Shown here in pieces: positions 11,108-22,930 of a stretch of DNA of 64,000 bases (positions within the stretch are counted from its first letter, which is position 1; each line of letters starts with the position of its first letter). Source of the stretch: Stereocaulon alpinum (lineage: Eukaryota > Ascomycota > Lecanoromycetes > Lecanorales > Stereocaulaceae); the NCBI GenBank assembly GCA_018257865.1, contig JAEUBA010000004.1, forward strand, positions 372,001-436,000. The letters are read 5' to 3'. The position numbers and the translations under genes are program-made. The notes beneath the pieces were generated by a model. That model ran no database searches. It saw only the letters and a list, made by a program, of their open reading frames with translations, and was not told where the DNA came from.

Positions 11108-14100
11108 CTATAGGAGTGAAGTCGGCCATTTGGTGCCGTGATAATTTCGGATATCACCATCGCCTATGCGGAGCTTGTGTGCGCTATATCTCATTCCGTG
11201 CCAAACCTGCGCCTCACTTTGACCGGCAGCTTTGCGTGCCGCTATCTCTTCGCGATCTGATTGTTCGTACATGTCGTAACGGTCACCTGGGGCTTCGAAG
11301 ACACCACTTCCCGTTTCCAATTCACGTTCACCGATTCTCTGAGTAATTGTCTCCCAAGTCAAGCCCTTGTTCAGAAAGTACATTGACAGCTGGTATGTGT
11401 TCCAGCTCTCCTTCATGTCGTAATATGTTCTGTCCTGTCCTGCTATAGGTTCTCCACGCAGTTCAGAGATCCAGTTTGAAATGTCACGATGTTGGTCGTT
11501 GGTTGGGGGACGTAGTGGAAGTGGAAGGTTCCATGCTGTATCTCTCCAGAGTAGCCCTCTGTCTCCTACCTTAGAGTAGAAATGATCCGGAATAGGGTAC
11601 CGAAGGGTATGATAGATGTTCCCACTCTGAAGGAGGGTTCTGGCGAGTTCAGCCATTGCAATTTGGTCTTCGACCCCTTCAAAATCACTCGCTGTAAGAA
11701 GACAAACGTCGTGCAAAGCATGCTTATAATTTTTCAGATTCAAAGACTCCACAATAGCTACCCCGTCAGCTGAGAAACTCATGTGGCCTGCTTCTCGAAC
11801 CTGAGTGGCTCCTTCAGTCGACTGGCTAAGTCTACGACACCTAGGACAGTGGTCCACTTCATGCGGTCGCTCTAGGGAAACATCATCTTGACTTTCGGTA
11901 ATACGGATTAAGTTGACATCTTTGTACTCAGGGAATATGCGCTCTCGCTCCTCGAGAGCACGCACTGCGGGCTTGGCGTTGTGCCAAGCTGCCTTCCTTG
12001 CGGACATGTGCGTCTTTGGTCGCTTCTTTGACCTTGTAGACTCAACGATTCGTTGGAATTTGGAGACGACATCGCGTAGTCGAGAATGTCGTATACGCCC
12101 GAACCCAAGGTCTTCTGTAGGAGGGATGTAGTCCGGACGCTGCCGTCCTGGCAATGAATACAGAGCGAATGCCGAACAGGTTACTGCAGCTAGGAGTATT
12201 TGGCTCGGAGACCCAGAGTGGAGGCAGTTGATAGCATCATTCAGGACATGATGGTCACACGGACGAATAATTTCGGGCAATGCGTGTATGCCATGATGCT
12301 TTTTGCTATACGCCGCGGTTTGGACTAAGATATCAAACGCCGGCTTGGAGATCGCTAAGTATATCAATTCTCGGACAATCTCCCATGTTGGGCTCATATA
12401 GCTCGCGAATTCGACTAGTGTATAGACCTCAGCATCTTGATTTGGGGTTGACGCCTCGTCCTCTTGTCGAAAGTTTCCGGTCCATAACTCCTCCAGGCTA
12501 CCGAGATCTCTCTCGGTCAGGACGATCAAATCGTTCCATTGAGTCACGAAGTTGATCAACCACCTAGTCTCGGATTGGGAGGTGTCTGACCCTAGTTTCG
12601 TGACTCGAGCAAGCTCGACCCAAAATCTGGCGCTACGTTCATCAAGGTACAGTCCAATGACACGTGAGTGAACCTCAGATGTGGAACGAAGTGTTCCAAG
12701 CTTAGTGTTCGGCATCAGCTTAGAACGCCTGCCTTGATGATCCAAACCTTCAGTAGCCTGAGTATAGCCAGCTTGAGACTCGGTCCCATACAGCGTGCTA
12801 GGTGGCGGCTGCATCCAAGTTGAAACATAGTTTCTTAGTGAAAAGATGCCGCTTTCGTCCGTCAGGCTGATTTGGTCAAATGCTCTGCCTGTTGCAAGGG
12901 ACTTCAACTGCCGAAGGATAGATGGGCGATAAATATCTCTAGCCCAGTCAAATATGTAATCAACGATGAGCAGGAGTTGCAAAGCGCCATCCTTGGATAA
13001 TATGCATCCGTCCCAAAGCTGGACAATATCCTGTATACAATCAGCTTCCTGGGATGCTGGATATTGCGGTAGTGTCAGTGTACCTCGCAATAAAAGGCGT
13101 TCACTTACATAATGTGGCGGCTGATCGTCTGTAATGTAGCAGCCGTACACTCGCCAAGAATCACCCCGATTGGCAAAGAACCATACTAGTGGTCCCAAAT
13201 CGTTTTCGGTGGTATCCACCATCTCGTCTCGCAGGTCTTGCTGTGATTTCAGCATCTCGAGCTGCAGGTCTTCCTGCAGCTTGAGGAGTGCTCGTACAGG
13301 AAACATTGTCTGAGTTTGGATGTCCACAAATCCGTTGGAGCTTTTCTCGGCCTTTGCTTCAAGAACAAGGAATGGGAAGAGGAGGGGTTCGGCTCCCTCC
13401 TTGAAAGGGCTGGTCCTGATGCATTCGCCCACGCTGTAGCCTTGGTCATCGGGTGAAGTGTTAGCCATGGAGCTTGACAGTAAATCCTCGAAGTTTTGCG
13501 TCGCTTGCAAGCCATACACCCTATCTGGCTCTTGTTTTGGGAGCTCTGATCTTAGCAGCGGCTCGTGCAAAATTACCTCTTGCACTCGGTCATCAAATAG
13601 AGAATTAGTCCCAATCTCGTAGCTGTCAGCGTGTTAGTACAGAAAATGTAACCGAGGCGGCATACATACTAATCTTGAGCTCGAATTCCAGGCGGACATT
13701 TGCACGGTTTTCGATTGCTTCTTTGCTCTTCAAGACGACGAGCTGCGTCGTCACCTGATTGATTCATGTATGCTTCAATTTCTGATCGCCAGATCCGCGC
13801 CCGGCATTTTGGGCTGTAAAGAAGGTCAGCGACTAGCTATCTCTGGGGTAGAAGGAGAGCATTTTTCACCACGCAACCTCAACCATGAACCTTCGGAGCA
13901 CATCATTTTCCAAGCCAAACCTCCAGCCCGCTTCATTGCGCTGCTGACTCAGCAGGCGAGCACAACGCTCAGCCAGCCATTTTGCACGATGTTTGGTCTG
14001 TTCCCTCCAGGGTTGCTCGCTAGAGCGGATATCGACGTTGGTGCAGTAACTGTTGAATTTCTGACTTCCGATGACTTGAATGTTACTGAAGGTTTGCTTG

Positions 14101-14198
14101 TGCTTTGATGGCCACTGATCTGAAGATACGTTAGGGCGAAAAGTTATGCGATATCGTTTAGCTAGTCGGCGAAGGTCGCGGTCTGCGTCGGATGCCAT
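11108..14198 (-). CDS. large hypothetical protein with three cysteine-pair motifs, 3 exons
   Basis: Model: complement of 11108..13622, 13670..13813 and 13870..14198, giving 995 residues. Introns are 47 bp (donor GTATGT, acceptor CAG, CTGAC branch) and 56 bp (donor GTGAAA, acceptor CAG, CTGAC branch). This splicing creates a CPKC motif at residues 110-113, whose first Cys codon is split by the intron, followed by R-K-P-C-K-C at 145-149. A third pair, HCPRC, lies near residue 750. Together the first two look like one zinc-binding unit, with W118 between them. The long C-terminal part is mixed alpha/beta and rich in Trp and Tyr, without a known catalytic motif. I recognise the layout as typical of uncharacterised fungal proteins but cannot name a family. 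The exon model is well supported by phase and motif restoration. Confidence 0.75.
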
Positions 14199-15072
14199 AG
14201 AGTAATGATGATGATATAGAAATATGGAAGTTTTCCCCACTCATATATAAACGTCTGTGCGGAAGGAGTGTGCAATAAACAAGCTGCAGAGGACATCTGA
14301 GTACTCGTAGCCTAGCTAAGAAGTTGGCTGTGCCGCAAGAAACTACGAAACATAGCTGCTACCTAGAACGGTAATCTAATTGAGGTGGACAAATCAGAAG
14401 CTCTCTTGAAGCGCTGTCGGGGCAGGTTAATGATCCTACAGCCCCACGCGCTTCAATCCCTTTCAACATCCTTGACGCGCAATGAATCTCAAACATGGAC
14501 ACTTATGAAGCTGCAAGCTTCTCGCCCACTTGTTGCAGCCGATGACTGCTGAAAGCACGGATCGCATGAGGTAACGGGAATCATCAAGATAAGAACGGGA
14601 GCCGTGACTAGTAGTTGTCGCGTGCTGGCCGTAAGCGCAAGGACCAGACAGGCATCAGTACGACCCATCGAGCTAGTTGTCCTACAAAGCGTACTTGTTC
14701 TTCAAGCGTCCGAACATGTAGGGCGAGTATGGTGACTCTAACGGCCAGCGGAGTCTTTTGAGGCCTATTTCGGGTGCTCTGTCACAACGGTTGACCTAGC
14801 TCACTCGTGAAAGTGGCAGCCACAGGGAGAGCTCCCAAAGACCTCGGTGGTGCAGGTTTGTGTTCGCTCAGGGTCTGAGGCTCTCCCATCGAGTGTCTTA
14901 AGAACATCGGTACTGACAACATTCAAGCTCCACTTGGGTTACTTCGGCTCTGATAGTAGACAGATCAAGCGTGCTCGTTAGATTGGAAAGGTCCAAAACA
15001 AACAAAAGTGTGGTGCTCAAGTCCCTTTCCCCCATGGCCCCTGGACTCCTCAACATCCACGCCAAGAACGGA
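14199..15072. other. intergenic region
   Basis: Promoter side of the leftward 995-residue gene. Just after its start a TATA-like tract (atatataaac, about 14242) lies on the plus strand. No gene is supported. Confidence 0.5.
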
Positions 15073-15383
15073 AGCTGGCCAAACCCCCTAACTGGCCAGC
15101 CTTGTAAGGCTGGGCCCCAGAGCTTCTGATTCTTGCTTCTCCAGGGTCCAGCTCCGGGCGCTTCTAGGGGTACAATCACCAACGACTATAATTTGCGAAG
15201 TAGACACGTAATGATTAGACTTCTGGTATAGAATGTTCAGATGATGATAAGCACTATGATTCTATACGAGAGAATATAACAAGAAACCTGCTGCGTGGGG
15301 AGTTAAAACTCGGAGTGATAACATCATAATTGGTGTTAGGAGTTCAGCCCTACAGATGGCCAGTTAGGGGGTTTGGCCAGTTA
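15073..15383. mobile_element. MITE-like inverted-repeat element, copy A
   Basis: A 311-bp element whose ends are a perfect 24-bp terminal inverted repeat: 15075-15098 against 15357-15380 (begins CTGGCCAAACCCCC and ends CTAACTGGCCA). It contains no open frame of useful length, as expected of a non-autonomous DNA transposon remnant. A related copy lies at about 22931-23200 and shares internal sequence, for example AACCTGCT-[GA]-CGT-[GA]-GGGA near the right end. The right end is flanked by TA, which could be a Tc1/mariner-type target duplication, but the left flank does not match, so the superfamily is uncertain. Confidence 0.75.
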
Positions 15384-16504
15384 CCCGGTGAACCCTTCTA
15401 GGGTCGCGGCTTCCGGGGGCAAGCTCGACCGGTCCGAGCGGTCTATATCTTGCGAAGTCAACTACCTGACGATTCAACAGAGCTTGAAACCGCAGCTGAA
15501 GCCGCACGCCTCTTGTAGTTGTACACTCCATGGATCATGTTTACGTGCCTGGTCAGATGGCCGCATGTTTTCATTAACGGAGATTGCAGACGAGCTCACA
15601 GTGCGTGCATGCAGGACTTTACGCATTGCCTCAGGTGGTCCGACTACCATGCAACATTTACCCATCTACGCCTGATCCCATGCAATTGCTGATCGCATAC
15701 ACTGGGTAACTATCAGGTCAAAGCTAGAGGCGCCTACATCGTCCTCTTGCTCTACCAAAACAGAGACCGGATGAGCGGGCTTCGCCTCTATGGCCAGACT
15801 ACAAGACATTGCTCTCAAAATGGAACAAGAGGTGGTACGCATCATCGAAGGAATTCTGAATGACTGTCGTATATACCCGAACCTAACGATCTGCTATACC
15901 CCGGAGCCAAAAAAGTCACTTGGAATACTGGTTGAATCCGGCTGTAACAGAGCAGTTCTGGGCTTGAGACTCGAGCTGCTCCGCATTGATGCGTGTCACA
16001 CGGAGGGAACATCGTTCTCTCCGCCTTTGCACGAGTTGAAGAAGGTTTTGAGACTGTGTTCTCGACGGATTCTGCGCTTTTAGCGTTTATCGCCTTTATC
16101 TTTTCTGACGCATGGTCTGCACACCATATGCACCTAGTACACACAATTGAAAAATCTCTGCTTACGTGCTCTTCTTACATCTGTCAATGCATCGTCGTTG
16201 TTAGTTCGTACACCAGATCGAAGCTTCTACTCCTCGATTTGCGCCTAGCCGCCATGAAGCGGTCCTTATCATCCGCTCCACTGACTCATTACGTTTTTGC
16301 TATTTGCCTTCACTCACTACAATATTCGGCATATGCGCTACCTCCCGTCACTACGTCTGGCGTGTCGAATAAGTCTCCTGTTTGTGTGAACGCTGCCACC
16401 TGATTACCTCCTCCCAGGCAACAGAAACGTAGTCCTGAGTGTATACTGGCGCAGCAAAAAGCTTCAGAGGATTCTGGGTCAATGGTGCGCTACATGAGCG
16501 CGGA
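15384..16504. other. region between element A and the paralogous fragment
   Basis: No supported gene. Short frames of about 100 and 136 codons at 15790-16083 and 15993-16403 lack motifs. A sequence near 15443 (ttgcgaagt context) resembles part of element A near 15190, so more repeat debris may be present. Confidence 0.45.
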
Positions 16505-16966
16505 GTCTAGCACAAGGGCAAGATCGTGAAGGAGAGGAGTACAATTTGTGATCTTAGGCGCGCTTCTCTGACTGTGGGTAGAGAACTCGAGCCTGTTTCC
16601 TTCCTAAGGCATTATTTTATAATCTATGACGCCAACGACTTCATTGAACTTATGAACAGACCTCAACCCCTCAAACGCTTGAGCCCGTCTTCCACTGACT
16701 CAACAAGACGTTGTCGTTCCCAGATCAGATTGTTCGATGCTAAGAGCCTACAGGAACAGAAACGAGCAACAAAGCTTGCATCACAGCTTTGGAAGGGCCT
16801 CCAACCAAGTCGACACGCATCACATTCGTATTTGGGTCAACGGAGAATGATTGTAATCCTCGAATATGTCAGAGTCGAAGGCATCTGTGTGTGGAATCTG
16901 CGTTTCATAGAGGTATGGGGGAGGAAATATAGGTGTTTCGGAGCTCGAACAAGGGTGCTAAGTTAA
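16505..16966 (+). pseudogene. fragment paralogous to the 17820-18926 gene
   Basis: The frame translated here contains STICDLRRASLTVGRELEP followed by an F-L-R-H-Y-F stretch. It aligns without gaps to STVCHLQDASETVGLEIDP and what follows in the neighbouring leftward gene: about 13 identities over 37 aligned positions by my count, with further matches (R, Q, L, L, P) just downstream. The frame is interrupted by a TAG right upstream, there is no ATG at the head of the homologous block, and the N-terminal F-box-like part is not found. I therefore read it as a decayed or partial duplicate in convergent orientation. A spliced functional gene is not excluded. Confidence 0.5.
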
Positions 16967-17819
16967 GAGCGAGTGGCGCTGTGACGGAGTCGGGAAGGAT
17001 GAGAGGGAGCGGGGTGTTTTCGAAGATGCGTTGGGGAGTGTGAAGGCGCGGGTTGTTGATGCTAGTTTTCCTGTAGTGGAAAGTCAAGTCCACGGACAGG
17101 TTGATACTCGAGGAGATTGAATAGTCAAATTTCGTGTAAGAGTATACGAGCACCTAGATGATGAGCGTATAGCTAGGACCGGAAGATCAAATTTTCAACT
17201 CCCTTTCCATGCAGCCTCACTACCATAAACATCTGATACCATCTCTCTTAGAGCTAATACCTGAGACCATACAGCCACCGAAGTCGCACATAACGCCAAG
17301 TGGAACTCTGTACTGGCTTACGAGACTTGTCGCTGTGTCTTCAGATCCCAACACTGTACGTAGTTAGCCGTTCTAAGTTCCTGGCTGACAATACCATCTG
17401 GATCTTCGTGTCTTGACTGGGAGCTACAACGCAGACCAACACAGGACCCCGCCTGGGTATTCTGAGACCATGTATCTAAACAGGAACGTATGAGGCGATT
17501 ATTTAGAATGGAAGATGTGATGTCGGATCTCGTTTCCACGTTGAGGGTTGCAGCTGGCTCGTCAACATGGAAAAAAATTTCACACCACCCCGGATGGATG
17601 CCCGGAGCGAGGGCCCCGGAGCCGCTTAGAGATCCCCCAACACCTAGATATTCTTCAGGCCTACGATACTATGCTTCGATACATATATAGACCTACATGA
17701 ACTCTTTCGCCTTCTATACAGTCGTATAGTCTCTAGTGTATGTAGTGGGACTACTGTTATGCTTACTGAAACCAGAAGGTAATAGACTAAGAAAATGTTA
17801 GTGGCTGTAGGGGGTTTAT
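16967..17819. other. intergenic region
   Basis: Lies between the convergent fragment and the 3' end of the leftward F-box-like gene. No supported gene. The stretch 17660-17800 is rich in TA dinucleotides (ctatac, gtatag, tagtgtatgtag), compatible with an old RIP-mutated repeat. Confidence 0.45.
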
Positions 17820-18926
17820 TTAGGGCTTGCTTACAGGGACCCCCACCCCGGGAAAGTGTGAACTTTCTATTCGATGTTGAAGAGGCTGGAACCATGACTT
17901 ACGTAGCGAATCGAGTGCTTTTTCAAATTTCTTGAGGAATGTCGTCCTCCAAAGTTCACATACACGACAATCGCTATCCTTAGCGCAGTTTGTGTGCCTC
18001 CTCCCGACGATATATTCGACAGATTTGCAGGTCCGCGGCAGGCGCTCGAAAGCGCGAAGCCAATCGTCACGAAGTCTTTCATAGTCGGTTCCGGTTACAA
18101 TAGTACGAAAGAATTTGAGATGGAAACGGAGTCCACACTTCGGTGTTGCTGTTATCTTGGCTGTCGGTTTCAGCATAACCAGGTGTTGCAAGCGAGCTAA
18201 GAATCGGACGAGAGCTCGCGGGTCACCGAAATAGAAATCGTTTCTGCTAAAGAAGATTGGATCGATCTCCAATCCCACTGTCTCCGAAGCATCCTGCAGA
18301 TGACATACAGTACTAGCATGTGTACAGTGAGTCTGGTCCTGAGCCCCCATGGTTGGGGCGTAATCTCCGTGAAAACAGATATGGGTTCCGATCCGGACAA
18401 AGTAGCTCGGGTCAGCCTTGACGGGACCGAGGAGATCGAAATTTTCATACGTGACTTTGTCTCGAAGAGTTCCATACAGGGAGTATTTGCAAGTCTTGTC
18501 GTCCTCGACGACATAAGTCCAGACCTGGTCCCGTAGCTCTGGCGGTAGGTAATTCAGGGTACCGAGTTGTGTGTGGCATTTGACGTCAAGTTCACGTGCG
18601 GCTGAGAACCACTCTGAAATTTGAGCGGTTCTCCTAAGTGCTGCTGCTGCTACTATTCGATGTTCGTGTACCAACACATTGAGCCGAGCGTTGAATCCTG
18701 GGTGGTCTATAGTTTTGAGAGCCTTGCGTAGGGTTTTCATAGACTTTCTGTTCAAACATTTCTTGAAAGGTAGGGTGACAGAGAGGGCAAGATATTGCTC
18801 AGGATTGGCAAGCTCGGTGCAGATCAAGGCTTCAATTGCGGCCTCGTCTTCAGTCATGAGGTTTGTATCTCTCAAAGTGCCGAGGATACCAGGATGCCTG
18901 GTGCCATAATGGATCTGTTTCACCAT
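17820..18926 (-). CDS. F-box/2EXR-like domain protein, hypothetical
   Basis: Single-exon model from the ATG at 18926, giving 368 residues (reading MVKQIHYGTRHPG). The open frame continues 41 codons upstream without an ATG, so an upstream exon is possible. The centre holds L-N-Y-L-P-P-E-L-R-D-Q-V-W-T-Y-V, the sort of short helical motif that opens F-box-like or 2EXR-like domains in many expanded fungal families. It is followed by a block ending DPIFFSRNDFYF and R-A-L-V-R-F-L, also typical of that class. A Cys-rich segment with C-x5-C-x2-C sits near the C-terminus. Members are usually lineage-specific and of unknown role; a substrate-adaptor function would be inference. A diverged fragment of the same family lies on the opposite strand at 16.5 kb. 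Confidence 0.65.
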   Translation of the reverse strand: MVKQIHYGTRHPGILGTLRDTNLMTEDEAAIEALICTELANPEQYLALSVTLPFKKCLNRKSMKTLRKALKTIDHPGFNARLNVLVHEHRIVAAAALRRTAQISEWFSAARELDVKCHTQLGTLNYLPPELRDQVWTYVVEDDKTCKYSLYGTLRDKVTYENFDLLGPVKADPSYFVRIGTHICFHGDYAPTMGAQDQTHCTHASTVCHLQDASETVGLEIDPIFFSRNDFYFGDPRALVRFLARLQHLVMLKPTAKITATPKCGLRFHLKFFRTIVTGTDYERLRDDWLRAFERLPRTCKSVEYIVGRRHTNCAKDSDCRVCELWRTTFLKKFEKALDSLRKSWFQPLQHRIESSHFPGVGVPVSKP

Positions 18927-20743
18927 GATGAAGATGATATTGGATGGCGAGTGGACAGTTTTCTCATAAAGGCCGTCTTCGTTGCTAGTATGGAGCTTGC
19001 CCTTTCGATTGAATTTTCGAGTCTCGTTATAGAAACCTGACAATGTCACAATCTTGAAGGCTCGGTGACTGACGGAGTTTCAACATGCGGTGCCAACAAG
19101 GTCGTAATGACTGTTCGATATTGAGGTCTAAATCGAACGATGACTCATCCAGGATTAGAACGAGTCATGTGAGTAAGCGCGATTGACGTCGCAATGAAGG
19201 ATTATGAATGGGGAACCTAGCCGGCCACCTGCACCATGGTTTTAGCATAACTTGATCCAAGCTTCAAGCCGCTCAAATACACAAAGGAACTCACAACTTT
19301 GGGCACCATAGACACTGCAAAACAGCCGCATTCTGAGGGTAAGTCCCCTGCCTCACAAGCCTCTGAGCACCTACACCAAGCTCTCCACCTCCCTCTCTTA
19401 ATCGGATTGGGTCCCCTGACATCCATGCAACACAATGCCGAAGTAAACGGCAACACGCCTTCTTGCTACGCGAATATGATACGAACCCGCGTTTCACATG
19501 CTTTGGTACGTGAACTGCTCGACTGACCAAGTATTTGACCGCCGATAGGCGAGCCAAATGCTGCCCCATAGCCAATGTACAAAAACAAGTCGTTAATGGA
19601 AGCATACACCTGTGTACTGCAGACCTCTGATTTGGATGCAGGGAGGAGAGCGTTGTATCCTAGCTTCCCTAGTCCTCCAAATCTTCAAACAACGTTTAGT
19701 GGTGGAAACCTTACTACCAGCCAGTATCCTCGGAAGCACTACAAATCCCATCCAAAGCGCCTTCTCCCCATCCGTACCCGCTCTAAGCCAGTTGGTCAAC
19801 GCCCTAGGCGCACTTCCCGCCAGGGACGCAACAAGGACATTCTGTTTCTCAAAAGCATTAGGCCATACCCCCTTCAAGGCCCGACTAACAGCATTGATCC
19901 CAATAGCAGCACTACAGCAGCGGCCGAAGTACTCAGGTACCACGCTGATCATGGGTAAGTATAATGTCGAATTACCTAAGCCATAAAGGAGCCCTTGGGT
20001 GAGCAGTAAATGTCATGTGCGAGTAGTTCAGCTTACGAGTAGGAGTCGAGATTCATTCATAGAGCACCTTGAATAGGGATGTTTTTCAAAGTGTGGCATC
20101 TGACCGTTAGGGAATTGACGTGTATTGAATTGGCCCGTATTAAGCGATGAAAGCGCTATTTGAGGCTTCGGTCGCGGAGAGAACAATATCAGGGAAGAAG
20201 TGCAGAAATCTTGAAAGAGGCCGTAGGAGAGGTTTGGGTATATTGCTTGGAAGACGGCAAGGAAGACACAAGCTCTAGACAGTGTGCGTCAGCATTTGGC
20301 TTCCAGTATAGTTCGACTTGGTTCATCTTTGTTGTTGACTGGACGAAAATGCTGTTCTGTTGCGGTCCAAGGAACACCATTCGTTGAATGTCTATCGGCT
20401 CTGTTAGTAGTATGCGAAGGTGACCGTAACTCCAATGAAGCCATGATAGTTGTGGGGCATAAAATATTGATTGTGAGCGCCTCGCCCTATAATCAGCAGA
20501 TGGGTGAGAGCTAGTCGTAAAATCTCACCACAAAAACACCAACATCATCCACACGATTGTCTGTCTTCTTTGAGCATAAGAGCAACCATAATCTTGTAGC
20601 CAATATGGACATATAAATCACGCGAGGAATAGTTGGTTGTGCACATAAGAATTTTCGATAATACAGACCGCGCATGTTGTTCGTCAATCATGTACCTCCA
20701 TAGTCCCAGTCTAACCTTGAGCAGAAGCCGGATGGCTTTCTAC
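18927..20743. other. intergenic region with unassigned open frames
   Basis: About 1.8 kb. Around 19575-19986, frames of 119-127 codons are open on both strands and in two plus frames at once, which argues against any single one being clearly real. No splice-joinable partner or motif is visible. Confidence 0.45.
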
Positions 20744-21686
20744 CTACAATAAATAGTCCTCATTGGTCTCCTTCGCAATCACATCAAAGAGCGGCTTCGC
20801 GCTAAACCACCCTGCCTTTGGTGTACCAATGGCATTGTGGGTAAAGGCCGCATCCTCATCACTGATCTTGACCGTCTCGTGTCCCCGTCCGCCCGCAGCA
20901 GCGTCAGCCATTAATTGCGTATGGCAGCACTTATCCAGACTGATGAACCAGAAAACTGCTGCTTCAATAGTCGGCCCCGCTGTCAAGAGACCGTGGTTTT
21001 GTAGGAGCGCCGCTTTTTTATCACCGAGGCACCGGGCGATCTCTTTCGCTTCTTGATCTGCAAGGACGATGCCGTTAAAAGATGAATAGAGGACATGATC
21101 CTGGAGCAAGGGTCAGCGCTCGTCGAAGTATGCTAAGATTCGCCGAATGCACATTATGAAAAGAGCAGGAATCCTGAGTGATGATATCCAACGGCCTTCC
21201 CAACGAGCAAAAGCTTCTTCCGTAAATGCTGTGACTGTGCGCTGCACACATCACATCGGGCCTAGCCTCGTGCACAGCGCTATGAATCACAAACGCAGCT
21301 ATATTCAATAACTTCACATCACCTCCGGCGATGATTTTGCCATGACGATCCACTTGTATCAAATCACTCTTTCTGATAAGGGAGAATGCCATGCCAAATG
21401 GGTTGACCCAGAAGGTTGTAGGATCAACTGGGTCGCGCAGGGTGATGTGTCCAGCCACCCCCTCGTCGAAGCCATATTTGCCGAAGATGCGGAAGGCGGC
21501 TGCCAGGCGGCCTTTCAGATATTCACGCTCTTCGTATTTGTCTGCAAACTTGGGAGGTCCTGGAAACTTGGACATTTGAAGTTTCGCCTTAGTCTCGCTG
21601 ATGCCAGGCTCGAGGGGCGCCATGGTGGAGAGACGGTAGTCGCCATTCGTCTCGGTCTCCGTAGTTGTTACTGTAGGTGGGGCCAT
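20744..21686 (-). CDS. class II aldolase/adducin-fold protein
   Basis: Model: complement of 20744..21100 and 21153..21686, giving 296 residues from MAPPTVTTTE. The 52-bp intron has a GTGCAT donor, a CTGAC branch site and a CCAG acceptor, and joins SCSFHN to DHVLYSSF in phase 0. Family hallmarks are visible: GHITLRDP near residue 79, metal-ligand histidines in AAHSHSIYGRSF near 148-159, and QNHGLL near 213. These proteins bind a divalent metal, usually zinc. Relatives are sugar-phosphate aldolases, epimerases or dehydratases; fungal members of this roughly 300-residue type are mostly uncharacterised, so the substrate is unknown. No targeting signal is visible and the protein is probably cytosolic. 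A longer N-terminal open frame exists but lacks an ATG. Confidence 0.85.
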
Positions 21687-22930
21687 CGTGGTTGCTATCT
21701 TGTTCGTTGTGCGAAAGTAATGGTGATAGTCCTGTGGATTAGATCTAAGGATAAAGTACAAAAGATCAGCAACGCGCGATTTTATGCCCGGTTTGAGGTG
21801 GGGTGCCCCTCAAGAGTGAATATCTCATACATACTAATAGTATAACTAACATCACTGGTTAGGGACACGAAATGGATCAATTGGAAGTCTTTCCGGGCGG
21901 AGAACTCCTAAGCCAGCTCAGTAAGCGAGCACTAAGGTAAGCGAGCCTGTCAAGCGTGATCAGCGCTTAATCTGCGGAGGATCACGAGTTGACCAGGGGG
22001 GCTCGGGGGGCTCGGGGGGCCGTCTTCCGGGGTCCCATGATCTTCTTTGCGTGGTTTGTGTCCCTAACGAGACTCCGACAGAAATCGCCCCTGATAAGTT
22101 CCGCCCCTTGAGATAAGCTTGGACTATCGATAGTGTGATTAGTAGGGAAATCAGATAGTAAGGAACCTTACTACGTACCGCCGGTTTCAAATGGGAGCGT
22201 TAGTATGTTAGTAAAATCTATAACAGATAAGGCCTGCAATACTAAGCTATGCCTGCTACTACGTAGTCTACTAGGGCTAGGGCTTACCAAGGCCTCCATA
22301 CGCACTTCAGAATATCTCTGCATGCAGTTCTAGCTGGCAACAACATCAATGGCAATGATATTGTTCACCACTGTTCAGGACTGATTCGTCCTCCAATCAG
22401 ATCCCTGTATTCTAAGCCATATCATAGGAGAAGCTTGCTACTGGTGAATGGGACGTATGCAATCAATTCATCTTGTGAACAGCTTGGCCTTCGCAAGTGT
22501 AAATCCTGAGCTCGTGGCTTCTGCAAAGGCCGTCGAGGCGATTCTTGGAGACAATGGCATGAGTTGTACATATGGTCAGAGCAATCGGACGCACAAAAGT
22601 AGATGCAAGTGGCGGTCTGATGCAATTGAGACATGTTCGAATGTGGATTTCTCTGCCGGTCATCATGCACATTGCCCCGTAGCACAACCATGAAAGGGCG
22701 AGGAGAGGTCCTTAGTGGCTGACATGCAGATGTACAGGTCTGCGAAGGCACATTGGACATGAGAACTGCCATACGACTGCTACCTTCTACGCGTAGAAGA
22801 TAGCATCATGGTCGTTGAGGATCCGAAAATGGACGCTTGCTGATTATTAAAGAGCCTGAGAGCAGAGGGTAAGTGCGGGCGCAAGAGTACGGAGTACTTG
22901 TGGCTCACCGTAACCAGGATTCACCCAGGA
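21687..22930. other. intergenic region with G-rich tract and TA-rich repeat debris
   Basis: Contains a G-rich tract at 21996-22019 (listed separately) and a TA-rich stretch around 22170-22280 with many CTA/TAG steps, compatible with RIP-mutated repeat remains. No gene is supported. Confidence 0.5.
21996..22037 (+). other. potential G-quadruplex tract
   Basis: Three runs of six G separated by CTC (21996-22001, 22005-22010, 22014-22019), with a further GGGG run shortly after in CCGGGGTCC. Four G-runs with short loops could form a G-quadruplex on the plus strand. No known element is recognised. Confidence 0.5.

Noticed and set aside
19575..19986. Frames of about 120 codons open on both strands, suggestive of a membrane transporter or transposon exon
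   Set aside because: Three frames are open at once, none has a recognisable motif, and I found no consensus intron joining any of them to a neighbour.
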